NCBI GenBank assembly: GCA_964017045.1
Contig: OZ024798.1
Location: forward strand, 11,181,793-11,245,792
Source: Omphiscola glabra
Taxonomy: Eukaryota > Mollusca > Gastropoda > Lymnaeidae
Direction of reading: 5' to 3'
DNA length: 64,000 bases
Below are positions 45,247-58,500 of this stretch, in pieces. Every line of letters starts with the position of its first letter. The first letter of the stretch is position 1. The position numbers and the translations under genes are program-made. The notes below the pieces were generated by a model, which did not search any database, had not been told where the DNA came from, and saw only the letters and a program-made list of their open reading frames with translations.

Positions 45247-46394
45247 GCCAAGTGTACTACTAGTTTTATTACTAAATTTTCAACCTAACATCAAAATTTC
45301 ATTAGTGGCTTTCTGAGCCATTCAGAACTATTTTTTACCATATATGACGGACAGATTTTGTTAAGGAGGTGGGAAGGAAGGGGAGAAGCTCTCTGGCTAT
45401 TACTTCTATATTGTGGTGAGATTTGCCATCTTAAGCCCCCATGGCCTGAAAATGTTAAGGGAACACTATTCAATCACACAACAACGAAAAAATTAAAATT
45501 CAGAGATGACACAGAAATGAAAACAACCTCTCCTTTAATTTATATTGTAAAAATTTATATTTTAGTTAATAAAAAATATTTTCCAACAATTGACAATTAC
45601 TTCATTTTCCTGAAAATTTGGATGGTTTGAAAATTGAGTCTGAACTCGTGACATTAGTTTGAAAATCATTGTAAAAACTAATTTAAAAAACCATTTCCAC
45701 TATAAAATATGAAAAAGTATCACAGGTTATAGCATCACTATAATAAGTTATAATATGTCAAATATAAAAATGTATGTAATACTGCCTCCATTTAGATTTA
45801 GAGCTGCAATAAAGAATGTGTTCAGTGACTTAAAACCAATCATAAATTCCACTTTTCTTATTAATTTGCAGTTTACATTCTCACAAACTGGCCAGTGGCA
45901 TCATATTCTTGATATACCAACAAGCAGGGGACCAAAGTTTCAAGGACAATAGTTTTATCCACCACCAGATTTTTACAATTTATTAGGTACACTATTATTT
46001 TACAACAGTAATTTTCAATATCAAATGATTGTATACAAAAAGAAAAAAAAAAAAATTAAAATTTATGGAACGAGAAAAGTGAACCAAAAGATCTGCACCC
46101 GTACATCAGCCAAATACAGAAAATATTATGGTTAAAATATTACATTTGTGTTGTCTTCAGATGTCATTCTATCTGCCAGATAGTGTGTTCCTCTGAGTGT
46201 TCATCGTCTCGATCTTTTCTTCGAATTTTTTTTTGTTGAAGTTGCATAGTTGAAATGATTGTTACAAAGTAAGAAAAACAGAGTAAATATAATTAATACA
46301 GGTCTTACTGTAGTCTTTCAGTTCTGATGACATCTCTTCTGTACCAAAGCGTTTGCAACCACAGACCCACAAAATTAAATGGGGTTTTTTTGCC
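45247..46394. other. Androglobin 3' flank / 3' UTR
   Basis: AT-rich. TTTATT at 45979-45984 is AATAAA on the minus strand, 411 bp after the androglobin stop, and may be its poly(A) signal. No other feature seen. Confidence 0.4.
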
Positions 46395-46568
46395 TCATTT
46401 TTTCTTGGGAGGTTTTTTTGTTTTGGCCTGACTAGATCCTTGTTCTGCTTTTAAAAGAGCAGCTTGCTTTTCAAGTTCTTCCAAGCGGAGCCGCTCGGCT
46501 TCCAGATACTTCTGTCGAATGGCTTCACGGGGAATGTTGATCCTCTCTCTGGCAGCATCCAAAGCGGC
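46395..46568 (-). CDS. ADGB: Androglobin last exon
   Basis: 57 codons plus TGA (46395-46397): ALDAARERINIPREAIRQKY, EAERLRLEELEKQAALLK, ending KKPPKKK. Separated from exon I by a 7.86-kb intron. Confidence 0.92.
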   Translation of the reverse strand, partial: AALDAARERINIPREAIRQKYLEAERLRLEELEKQAALLKAEQGSSQAKTKKPPKKK

Positions 46569-49500
46569 CTGTTTGCGTTAAGAGAGCAGAAAAATATGAA
46601 AGGAAATAAAATAAAAATATATTTAATTGAAGTTAAAGTAATTGGACATAAAATTTATTGTCATCTCCTTATTTTTATTTCTCATCCAAAAATTGTAAGA
46701 TCTTTGGCTCAATTTGAATTATCACCATTCTTAGATGTAATCAATACACACTGATAAATGGCTGGGCTAATCTAAATAAGTTCAACTTTATACAAGTTCA
46801 GGTGGATGACTTCTTTAAATAAACTTGCACATGTACGGTTAAAATTATTCAACCCCAAAATGTTACTCCTTACAAATACAACAGTTCCAAAACATGATGG
46901 AAAATTGGCAGATGTCTTTTTTAAATTAATGATAGTAGACTTTGTAGAAATCTTTAAAACCTCATTAGAACAACATGCTCTGATTATTAAAATATATTTA
47001 GCAGTAATTACTTAAAAAGTGAAGGGAACATTCTATAATTTTTTTTTCTTCTAAATATGAGTAAGCTCTGTAAATAGCTCTTTAGTGAATGTTCATGTTA
47101 TCTGATTACTCAGTAGATGTGCCTCTTTCTTAACATTTCAAGATCATAAAGATAATAATAATAATGGTCACTTTTAGATATGCTTGTTTTCCTACAGTTT
47201 TCCTTTCATTTTCCATGTAGACATTTATACACAAAAAATGTAAACACATCCTTACATATGAATTTATTAATCTCATTGTTAGTAGTTTCACATAAGCTAA
47301 AGTCAAAATTACAAGAATTCAACATCTGCAGCTAAAATGGAAAAGAAATAATTTGTTTCTTAGTAATTCTTTACAACCACAAGCCATTCACTGAGCAGCT
47401 CAGTATAAATAGAATATTGGTTTTGTGTCCCAAAATGTAAATTACTCTTCCGAGAGGAAAAGATAAAATGTATTGTCTTCCAAGTAGTAATTATTCAATT
47501 TTAAAATTTGTTTCTTAAGAATTTTTTACAACTACAAACCATTCACTGAGCAGCTCAGTATAAATAGAATCTGGGTTTAATGTCCCAAAATGTATATTAC
47601 TCTTCCAAGAGGATAGGATAAAATGTATTGTTATCTACCAAGAATTAATTATTTAAATTTTGTCTTGTCGAGACTCTTAATATTTCTTTTTAGCCACAGA
47701 ATGTTGATTTGTTAGTAGCTACTGTTTAATTCTACAAAATATATTGAATCTACTGGAACTAATGAAGATAGAGGAATATTTTAATATATTAAAATAACTT
47801 ATGCTGTTCTGTGGACGAATGTACTTAAAGTCAAAACTATCGTCAAAAATGTGTTTACTATGATTGCATCTTAGAGGATACAGCATCCTCAACAACATAC
47901 CCTTCCCCCCAACCCCTATATAAGAGGACAAAGATTTTCATACATCAATTCTATTTAACTATCAAAGTATGCCACAAATACTGTGGTATTAATATAGTCT
48001 TAGCTTACACTAAAACAATTGTTTCTTATCATTGAATAGGAACTTTTTTTTACCATTTGAATTCCATGCGTATAAAAAAGTCTGATAGTTGTGCTTCATA
48101 AAATTTAAAAGAAGAAATCTATGCTATGTTTTTACCATAAAGTTTAACATGAAGAAAACTTTTAGACATTCCAATTCAATGATGCCCTTCTAAATCATGA
48201 ATGCAATATTTACTTAGCACACATTTTTTGTCTTACTAGTTGATGTTTCAATAAAATCTAAACCAGTGGTTTCCAAACTGAGGGACACTCTTTATCATTT
48301 TATCAAGTAAGGGGTGCCAAGAGTTTCATTATGAATATTGAGTCAAGCAGCATTAAGTTTGGGAACCACTGGCCTAAAGCACAGATATACAGAGACAACA
48401 TCACTATTTTTGGACTGTGCATAATACTATACAGGAGTTGACTACCCTAAAAGACAAGTGTTGATTTCCCAAATGTATTCAATGTTGTTAGTAGTCCTCC
48501 AACTCAGAGTCATGAATGGAGTGATCTGACTCTAACGAATCAAAGTCACAGAACATAGAGGAAGTCAAGAGCTTTTTGCGCCTGTAGCTAACAAGGCTAG
48601 ATAAGTAAACGGCCCTATACCTGTCCACAGAATGCTGCTTGTGAGGTGAGAAAATTGGGGAATAAGCTGGTAAACTTGACCAATCAATTAATTGAACATT
48701 AAAAAAAACAAAAACATACAAGGCTTTATTTATTTAAAGGACTGTTGAGAACGACAAAACCATATTGGCTTGTATAATTATATTATATGAATCAGGATAA
48801 AAAATTAATATGCTTCGTTTCAAATAAACAGTGACTTGTGTGCCGTATCGGTAGATATCCAAATTAATATTATAAATGCGAATTACAAGTTTTAAATTTT
48901 TTTTTTTATTTTTTTTTAAAGGGGGGTAACTATCGTAGACTAGTATTATCTCCTTCACAATCATATCCAAATAGAAGGTATATTTTACGTCTTTTTATAT
49001 TTTTGTTTCAATTTTTATTCGAGCTAAAAAAATTACCGGAGCTTTTGTGTAACCAATCTTATAGGACGCAGATATTAAATGTATCTGACGTTACTGAATG
49101 AGACCTTTTACTATTAGTAGCAGTAAGTCATGTTTATTATAGCAGACTATAACAAATAACGGAAATAGAATTGAATTAAATTGAATGTAAATAATAAAAA
49201 AAATGACCATGCCATTCCTACTGTTTTTAGTTTTTACAGTAGTGGTTTTTGAATTTTTGGACACATTTGTCATGAGCTTTAATTTTAATGCTTTATGTAG
49301 CTTTAACTTGCATGTAGCCAGTATAGAGTATAGAGTTAAAGTCTTAAAAGAATACAAAATCAAAAAATGATAAAATTAACAAAAGATGAAGTAGACTACA
49401 ACTGATGTCCAGGCATAAATAAATAGAACTACCTGTAATAAAATATTTGGCAAGAATGTATTTAATTTTAGTGGTATGCCTGGGGATGTCTTCAATGGTA

Positions 49501-52500
49501 TATATGTATATAGTTTATATAGCTCCTAGTAGAGGTTCCCCAGGTTTACTATTTAATATATAAGGATTTTGATTTCTTATTTGATACAAGTTTCTATTGT
49601 CACATGACAGTGACAGTTTAAAAATATTTTTTTATACCTGTCTTGAAAGTCGGGCAGCCCCCTCCCCAAAAAATTACATTGAAATGAACTGTGAAACAGC
49701 GTAATGGTCAAATGAATGGCATACTGGTAATAAGTAATAAGATAAAACTATTGGTTTTATAGCTTATGGCGGAGTCACGAACATATATTTGTTATTTCTT
49801 AACCAATCAATAGACTCAATAGATAACATTTTAGCCATGCATGCAAATTTTTTAATTTAAAGTTTAATGGTGCCTGTTGTTTTTCAGCAAGGATGAATTT
49901 TTTTTTAAAAAATGTCTTTTGAACTTTGACAGTTGAATCTTTTTTTGTTGACCGGATGGAAAATTTCATGTGAATATATTTTATTTATATAACTTTTATC
50001 AATTATCAGATTTAGGTTATGCCAGAAATAATGCTTTGTAAAGAATAAAGGAAATTTATCATACACTTCGTTCAGGTTCAACTATTAAACTTATATCCTT
50101 TGTTTGTATTCCCCGAAAACATGTCGCTGCGCTTAGTGTGAGACAACTCTTCTCAAAACCCATACCGCAAACTTCATATTTACAAAATAATTATTAATTC
50201 ATCCAAATAGATAGCATCATGAAAAGAACAGCTCACTTATTGTTAATTTTTGGACACCTATGGCTAAAAAATATATTTTTTTTACGTCCTGGTTTCAAGT
50301 TTGGATAAAAAAAATGGTCACCTTAGTAAAGGGAAAACCTTCAAACTTTGGATATTTTAAAACACAACCCACACTTAGTGAATGATTTGAATAATATTTT
50401 TTTAATGTTTTTTTTATTTGTACAGAAATGAGCAAACGAAAGAGGAGCATTTTAGATTTCTTGGCTAAGGTGTCCACTAAGAAATTACATGCTGATACTG
50501 CAAGTTGCTCATCTCAGTGTGAGCCAGTGCTTCAGCAGGATAACCCAGTGTCCAGGGCAGAAACTACGCCAGCCTGTAAGTCAGCTGTAGTTCAGTTGGT
50601 TACCAATGTGGCTAAAGATACAGCTGCTGAAGTCAGTGAGAGAATTCATCTACCAGAATGCTGGGACCAGAACCAGTGGCTAGATTTTAAACAAAAATAC
50701 CCTTGGCTGTTCGTAGAAAATGGCCTTTTAGGATGCAGTGTGTGCCGTGAGTTTAAACATCTTGGAGTATCTGTTTCACAGGGAGTATCTGTTTCTAAAG
50801 AATGGAGCACTGGTAGGATTACTCCTTATGGCAAAACAAAAAAAGATATGTTGACCTCACTGCGTAAAAAAATTCATGTACATAAGATTTCAGAAGCTCA
50901 CGTAAAGGCAGGACATGTCCAAGCTGTATCTGAGTTACTTCAGTCGAACATTGCAGAACAGCAGAAGCATAAGTTTGCTTCCACCACTAAAGTGTTCCGC
51001 ACTGCTTACTTTTGTGTGAACAAAAATCTCCCGTTCACAGATTTCCGAGATCTTATCAGCCTGCAGGTTGCTAACGGCGCAGACTTAGGGTGTATTCCCC
51101 ACAGTGAGCATACAGCTGCAAAAATAATAGATTACATTGCCAGTGAAATGAGGAAAAAACTGTGCAATGCAATTGTTGAACAGGCTCCAAAAATGTCTGT
51201 GTATATTGATGAGTCCACCATAGTTTCATCACATCCAGTGTTAATTGTTTATATTCGTGCCTCTGTTAATGGAAAATGCCCAGTCACTTTCTTTATTGAT
51301 TTGCTTGATTTGCCTAATGCAGAGGCACAATCTATTGAAGCCGCTCTTCTAGCTTGTCTTTATAAACATGGGTTCAGTAATGGCTTTCTTGCTAAAAACT
51401 GGATTGGGGCTTGCAGTGATGGTGCAAGTGTACTGCTGGGAAGACAGTCAGGATTTCTGGAACGACTCAGTGAAAGATATCCACAGCTTGTGAAATGGCA
51501 CTGCTTATGTCATAGGCTTGAATCGTGCATTCCAGACACAGTCGATTTATTTCCTGGTCTTCACCATGTAACATCATTTTTTGAGAAGTTGTATGCAGCG
51601 TATCATCATCAGTCACTCCAACATCTGTCAGAGTTCTTTGAATGTGCAAAAGAATTAGAAGTACAAGTTCTTAAAATTGGAAAAGACTATTCAGTTAGTA
51701 GGGTTGCCTCCAGCCACGGAGCTATACAAGCAGTCTGGGAGTCCTATCCTGCACTGCACAGTCGTTTCTTGAAAGCAAGCTTAAGTTCAACCCTTAACAC
51801 TCAGCAGAGATCTATGTTTAGTGGCCTTTGCGAGGTCCTGATATCAGAAAATTATTTGTTAAACCTTGCTGGGATTGCAGATGCTGTTCAGGAAATCAGA
51901 CTTTTATCTGAAGCCCTTCAAAGAGATGACATCACACTTCCACAAGCCTATCAGCTGATTAATCAGTCGGTTCGTGCAATTGAAAAAATGAAAGATACTC
52001 CTGGCAAACATCTGAAAGAAGTTATGGAATCTCTGGATAAAGGGTGTTTCAAAGGTGCGACCATCATTCCAGAGAGTTCAAAGGGCCAAGTGATGATTAA
52101 TCTCACTCAGTTTTATCAATGTTTAGTAGATAATTTACGCTCTAGGCTTAATGCTTTAACTGCGGCTTCACCACAGTCAGGTGAATTTGAAACCCTTGTC
52201 TCAGAAGTTGACATCCTGAATTGCCAACGCTGGCCAATCAATGTGGACAGTCCCTGGTTTGAGGGTGAAGCAAAGCTGGAGCAGCTCTGCAAGAGATTCC
52301 GCCTCAACTATGCATCCATCTGTGAAGGTTTCAGGGACTACATTGACAATGGTGGTGCAGAGATTCCTGAAAATCTGAAACCAGCTGTGACAGCGGTTAA
52401 CAGTCTTCCTGTGACATCTGGTTATTGTGGAAGGGCGTTTCGTACAATAAATTTGTTTATGTCACCCATTAGGAGTCGGCTTGACATTGAGCTCTTGTCT

Positions 52501-55500
52501 TCTCTATTGTTTATCCGTCTCACTGGCCCCCCTGTGGATGTATGGGATCCTTTACCATATGTCTCAAAATGGCTGACCTCACATTGTTGCGCAGATGATA
52601 CTAAATCTCCAAAAGTCAAAAAGCATGAGCTGCAAGGGCAATGTCATACCAGTTTGTGGGAAATCTTTTAATGAGGGGGGGGGGGGATGTGTGGGAACTC
52701 ACCCAAGATTGCCTCCTCGAAATAATATTTTTATTTTTTAGCATAACAAAAATACAAGAATGCGGATCCCATGTGCCCTGCAGGACTCTAGGCCTTTACT
52801 ATTGGCTGTTATTTTTATTACATACCAGTATGTTTCAAATTTCCAAAATTTTCATAGGAATTTATAGGGGAATAAAAACCCATAAGTACAAAAGTAAACA
52901 GCACACAAGAATTTAGGATCATTTCGCTGGTGCCTTTAAAAAATAAAACAAATAGTAAATCAAAATTTTGAATTTAAATAAAACTTTACAAGACTTAACT
53001 TTAAAAAAAATGTGTACAAGGTATATACTTATTAGTGTACAGAAAGTACACCTACTCTGAGAATTTTCATCATACAAAATATATGAAAAAACATTGTACC
53101 TCTTCTTATGGGTGGAAAAATTATGCCACCAGACCAGGGTTAAGGTATTTTAAACACTCTGTCTTAGAAATTCTGTATGAAGAGAAGAGCATCATCCACT
53201 GGGGCGATTATGGCATTAGTATGGCCAACAGGTTAAGTTATTTTGTTGTTACATGGGCTCTATTATTACACTATTGATACATGTGTAAACAAGCAATTTA
53301 TAGTGAATGTTGCACTGGATTTGCTGAGAAAGAAATACATATTTATTTCCGGTAAAGAGAGGGTGGGGGGGGGGGGGGGATTAGGGTGAGTACCCACAAT
53401 AATTTTTTTCAGGACTTCAGCCCCCATCACCTATAACCTCCATAGCATTTATTCTGTTTCCGAGGTGACGCTGTTCCTATCGTACATTCAGAAATTATTT
53501 ACATTAACCATTGTGAACCAATTAAAAAAAAAGCTCTTCACACTTGGCAAATGTTACAACAAATTAAAATGTGTGTATGTCTAGAATTAGGCCTATCAGA
53601 TCATGTAGAAACTTTATGTTCTTCCTCAATGTTTTTTTTCCTATTGACCAAATGAATAAAGATTATGTTGTGAACATAAAACTACCATGCATTATAAGTT
53701 GCATACATTTGTGGATACAAAACAAGCACAATCTTTTAAACATGCAATTCATAATTATTAATAGTATTAGCTGGAACAGTTTTATTTGAACTAGTTAGTT
53801 GTAAAACTGAGTTTTTTTTATCTGTAGTGCTGCATTGTTCAAAATTATTTTTCCCTAAAAGTTTTTCTTTAAGATCAATTAGTTCAAGACTACCTAAATT
53901 TACTCCCACCCATATTAACATATTGAGTTAGTTTTTTGTAATTTATGGCTTTTTTAAAAGGAGTCTATGTTCTAAAAAATATACATTTGAAATATAGATA
54001 TAATTATATTAATGCTGAAAAATAATGTTATTTTTCTTTTTACTAAAATTGGAAAGCAAAAAAGGAAGCTAAATTATGGAATAAAGATTATAAAATATAA
54101 ATTGCATGCTGCAGGTGATTAATTTATTAGCCTATTCATGAAAAATAAATTTTCAAATCTTTATTTGGTTAAATTTGGGAATTATTCATTTGTAAAATAA
54201 ACACATTATTAGTGATAATTGATATTGAGATAAAAATAAATTGAGAATCAGATATCAACTACAAGCCTTCAGTCAGTGCACAGCCTAGACTCATAGATCT
54301 GTAATTATGTCAAGAGCCAGGTTGTTCTGTACTGTCATGCCCCTATTAATATTATAATGAACAACTTTCTCAATCTTTAACTTAACAATATACCCTGTCT
54401 GTAATCTGTTTCACACAATTGACCAACCTGCAAGGCCTGGCATTGTTTGAGCTGTTGTATTTTGGCTTTGTTCCTGTTTTGCTTGTCCATTTCACGCCAC
54501 TGTTCAACTTTCTCCCTGAGAGCTTTGTAGTCTGCAATTTCTTGCTGTCGTTTCTCTAGCAGCTTCTGTTTCTCTTCCTCATCCAAATATATGGGTTCTG
54601 GCAAGGTTTTCCTGCAGTGCAACATAAACGATTTTAGTAAGGTAGTTTTTCTAGTGGAAACTTCACATTATCAACTTACAACATAAACATTTCTTTAGCA
54701 ACCAAGAGCACAATATTTGCATATTTTTGTCCTTTAAAAAACATCATTAACCAATGACGTAATTACAACATATAAACATTTATTTTTTATTAATTAAGAG
54801 TGCAAAATCTTCATGTTCTAATTTGCATATTTTTCCTGGAAAAACATCCCTAACCAAAAACCTTGATTTCAACCTGTGCGATTTAGCCAAATAGCTTTGT
54901 TCTTCATTAGCTTGCTTTATATTAATTGGCAACATGAGCTCCATTGCAACTTAAAAAACTGTAAAAAAAAAACTGTTAACTACATTTGGCCCATCCATCA
55001 ATCATTTACAGGTACTGCATGTGAACAAAAAAAATCCATTTTCACTCCCCAGAGCATTTTCTTTACATCCTTTATGGGTCATTTTGAATAAGGAACCCAC
55101 CTCCCTTCCTAAAACATCACCCACTTAAAATTTTTTTAAACTATTTGTACCATACTTTTTTTTACTGTTATAACTTTTTAAACACATAAAGATATCAATT
55201 TTTCATGTTTAAAAAGTCACTTGAGATAAGTAATAAAAAATTTTTTTATATCAATAAAAAATGTACCAGCATGCTTTCCCCCCCGGATGCCCAGATGTTA
55301 AAAAAATCAAAATTCTGATAAAGTCAGTATTTTCATTAAGCATGTGAGGTTTTATGCTTAATCTTAAAATGTTCTCTTTTAAAATTTGTTACCAGAATGT
55401 TAATCCTAATGCTGAAAATGAATATGTACAATTACAATGTGCTTAAAACATATTTACATTTATTTGCATCAATAAAACAAATCTCAAATCTTTTCTAATA

Positions 55501-58500
55501 AAGCTTATTTGTACTTTTTAAAGTTTTTCCCAGAATTCCTCAATCCAACTTATTGTATTTTCATGTAATTTTTAAAAAAAGTTTCACATAAGCCATCTTT
55601 TAAGTTTCTGTTATGTCTGTGTAAACATTAGTTGACACCAACTGACCTTTTCAGAATCTCTACCTTCAACCTGCCATGGGAGTGATGAGGAATCTAGAAC
55701 TCATGAGGGCATTGGCTCTAAATGTTTGAGAACCAAGGGCATTAGCTCTAAATGTTTGAGAAACAAGGGCATTAGCTCCAAATGTTTGAGAACCAAGGGC
55801 ATTAGCTCTAAATGTTTGAGAAGTAGTTTCCTCAGCAGCATAACTTACCTGATAAAAGGAGTCAGATCTAAGGGTTCAACAATTTCTTTAGCATGGGCGG
55901 GGTGAGGGGGTTCCAGGGTCAAGATGACATCAGACTCCACGTGGTCAGGCGACTGGGGTGGCATCGAATCCTGTTCGTTGATGACAGAGCCAGATTCTGC
56001 AGCATGGACGTAGCTGTCAAAGTCTGACTTGGATGTCGGCACGGTGATGTCACTCATGGTAGGGGCCAGCTTGATGGCATGGGTATTGAGATACATCAGT
56101 CTAGCCTGGAGAGCCTGGGGATCAGAGGTCATGCATTAGTCTAGACTGGGGATCAGAGGTCATGTATTTTAGTCCAGCCTGGGGATCAGAGGTTATGTAT
56201 TTTAGTCCAGCCTGGGGATCAGAGGTCATGTATTTTAGTCCAGCCTGGGGATCATAGGTCATGTATTAGTCTAGCCTGGGGATCAGAGGTCATATATTAG
56301 TCTAGACTAGGGATCATAGGTCATGTATTAGTCTTGCCTGGGGAATCATAGGTCATGTATTAGTCTAGCCTGGGGATCAAAGGTCATGTATTAGACTAGA
56401 CTGAGGATAATAGGTCATGTATTAGTCTAGACTAGGGATCATAGGTCATGTATTAGTCTAGACTAGGAAGGTATGTTGATGTCATTTTAATTACTTTTAT
56501 TTAAGGGAGGAGAAAGGTGGTTTAAGGAATTGTTTTGGTCCATAGGTAATGTGACACAAGTTGATGTAGTAATGTGACACAAGTCGATGTAGTAATGTGA
56601 CACAAGTTGATGTAGTAATGTGACACAAGTCGATGTAGTAATGTGACACAAGTCGATGTAGTAATGTGACACAAGTCGATGTAGTAATGTGACACAAGTC
56701 GATGTAGTAATGTGACACAAGTCGATGTAGTAATGTGACACAAGTTGATGTAGTAATGTGACACACGTTGATGTAGTAATTTGACACAAGTTGATGTAGT
56801 AATGTGACACAAGTTGATGTAGTAATGTGACACACGTCGATGTAGTAATGTGACACAAGTCAATGTAGTAATGTGACACAAGTCGATGTAGTAATGTGAC
56901 ACAAGTCGATGTAGTAATGTGACACAAGTCGATGTAGTAATGTGACACAAGTCGATGTAGTAATGTGACACAAGTCGATGTAGTAATGTGACACAAGTGG
57001 CTGTAGTAATATGACACAAGTCGATGTAGTAATGTGACACAAGTCGATGTAGTAATGTGACACAAGTCGATGTATTAATGTGACACAAGTCGATGTAGTA
57101 ATGTGACACAAGTCGATGTAGTAATGTGACACGAGTCGATGTAGTAATGTGACACGAGTTGATGTAGTAATGTGACACAAGTTGATGTAGTAATGTGACA
57201 CAAGTTGATGTAGTAATGTGACACAAGTTGATGTAGTAATGTGACACAAGTTGATGTAGTAATGTGACACAAGTTGATGTAGTAATGTGACACAAGTTGA
57301 TGTAGTAATGTGACACAAGTTGATGTAATGTGACACACGTTGATGTAGTAATTTGACACAAGTTGATGTAGTAATGTGACACAAGTTGATGTAGTAATGT
57401 GACACACGTTGATGTAGTAATGTGACACAAGTTGATGTAGTAATGTGACACAAGTTGATGTAGTAATGTGACACAAGTTGATGTAGTAATGTGACACAAG
57501 TTGATGTAGTAATGTGACACAAGTTGATGTAGTAATGTGACACAAGTTGATGTAGTAATGTGACACAAGTGGCTGTAGTAATATGACACAAGTCAATGTA
57601 GTAATATGACACATGTCGATGTAGTAATATGACACAAGTCGATGTAGTAATGTGACACAAGTCGATGTAGTAATGTGACACAAGTTGATGTAGTAATGTG
57701 ACACAAGTCGATGTAGTAATGTGACACAAGTTGATGTACTAATGTGACACAAGTTGATGTAGTAATGTGACACAAGTGGCTGTAGTAATGTGACACAAGT
57801 CAATGTATTAATATGACAGAAGTCAGTGTAGTAATGTGACACAAGTCGGTGTAGTAATATGACACAAGTCGATGTAGTAATATGACACAAGTCGATGTAG
57901 TAATGTGACACAAGTCAATGTAGTAATATGACACAAGTCAATGTAGTAATGTGACACAAGTTGATGTAGTAATATGACACAAGTCAATGTAATGTGACAC
58001 AAGTCAATGTAGTAATGTGACACAAGTCAATGTAGTAATATGACACAAGTCAATGTAGTAATGTGACACAAGTCGATGTAGTAATATGACACAAGTCAAT
58101 GTAGTAATGTGACACAAGTCAATGTAGTAATGTGACACAAATCAATGTAGTAATGTGACACAAGTCAATGTAGTAATGTGACACAAGTCAATGTAGTAAT
58201 TTGACACAAGTCAATGTAGTTATATGACACACATCAATGTAGTAATGTGACACAAGTCAATGTAGTAATGTGACACAAGTCAATGTAGTAATGTGACACA
58301 AGTCGATGTAGTTATATGACACAAATCAATGTAGTAATGTGACACAAGTCAATGTAGTAATATGACACAAATCAATGTAGTAATGTGACACAAGTCAATG
58401 TAGTAATATGACACAAGTCAATGTAGTAATATGACACAAGTCGGTGTAGTAATATGACACAAGTCAAGGTAGTAATGTGACACAAGTCAATGTAATGTGA

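Noticed and set aside
43908..45316. Frames of 81-203 codons with 11-residue repeats on both strands
   Set aside because: Translation of the 33-bp array; 33 is a multiple of three, so the frame stays open.
48488..48721. 77-codon minus-strand frame as an extra androglobin exon
   Set aside because: Exons I and J already join in phase 0 and match the known C-terminus; no convincing acceptor and donor pair.
56487..58023. Minus-strand frames up to 355 codons of repeated HYYINLCHITTSTCVT type
   Set aside because: Pure translation of the 23-bp intronic minisatellite in rotating frames.
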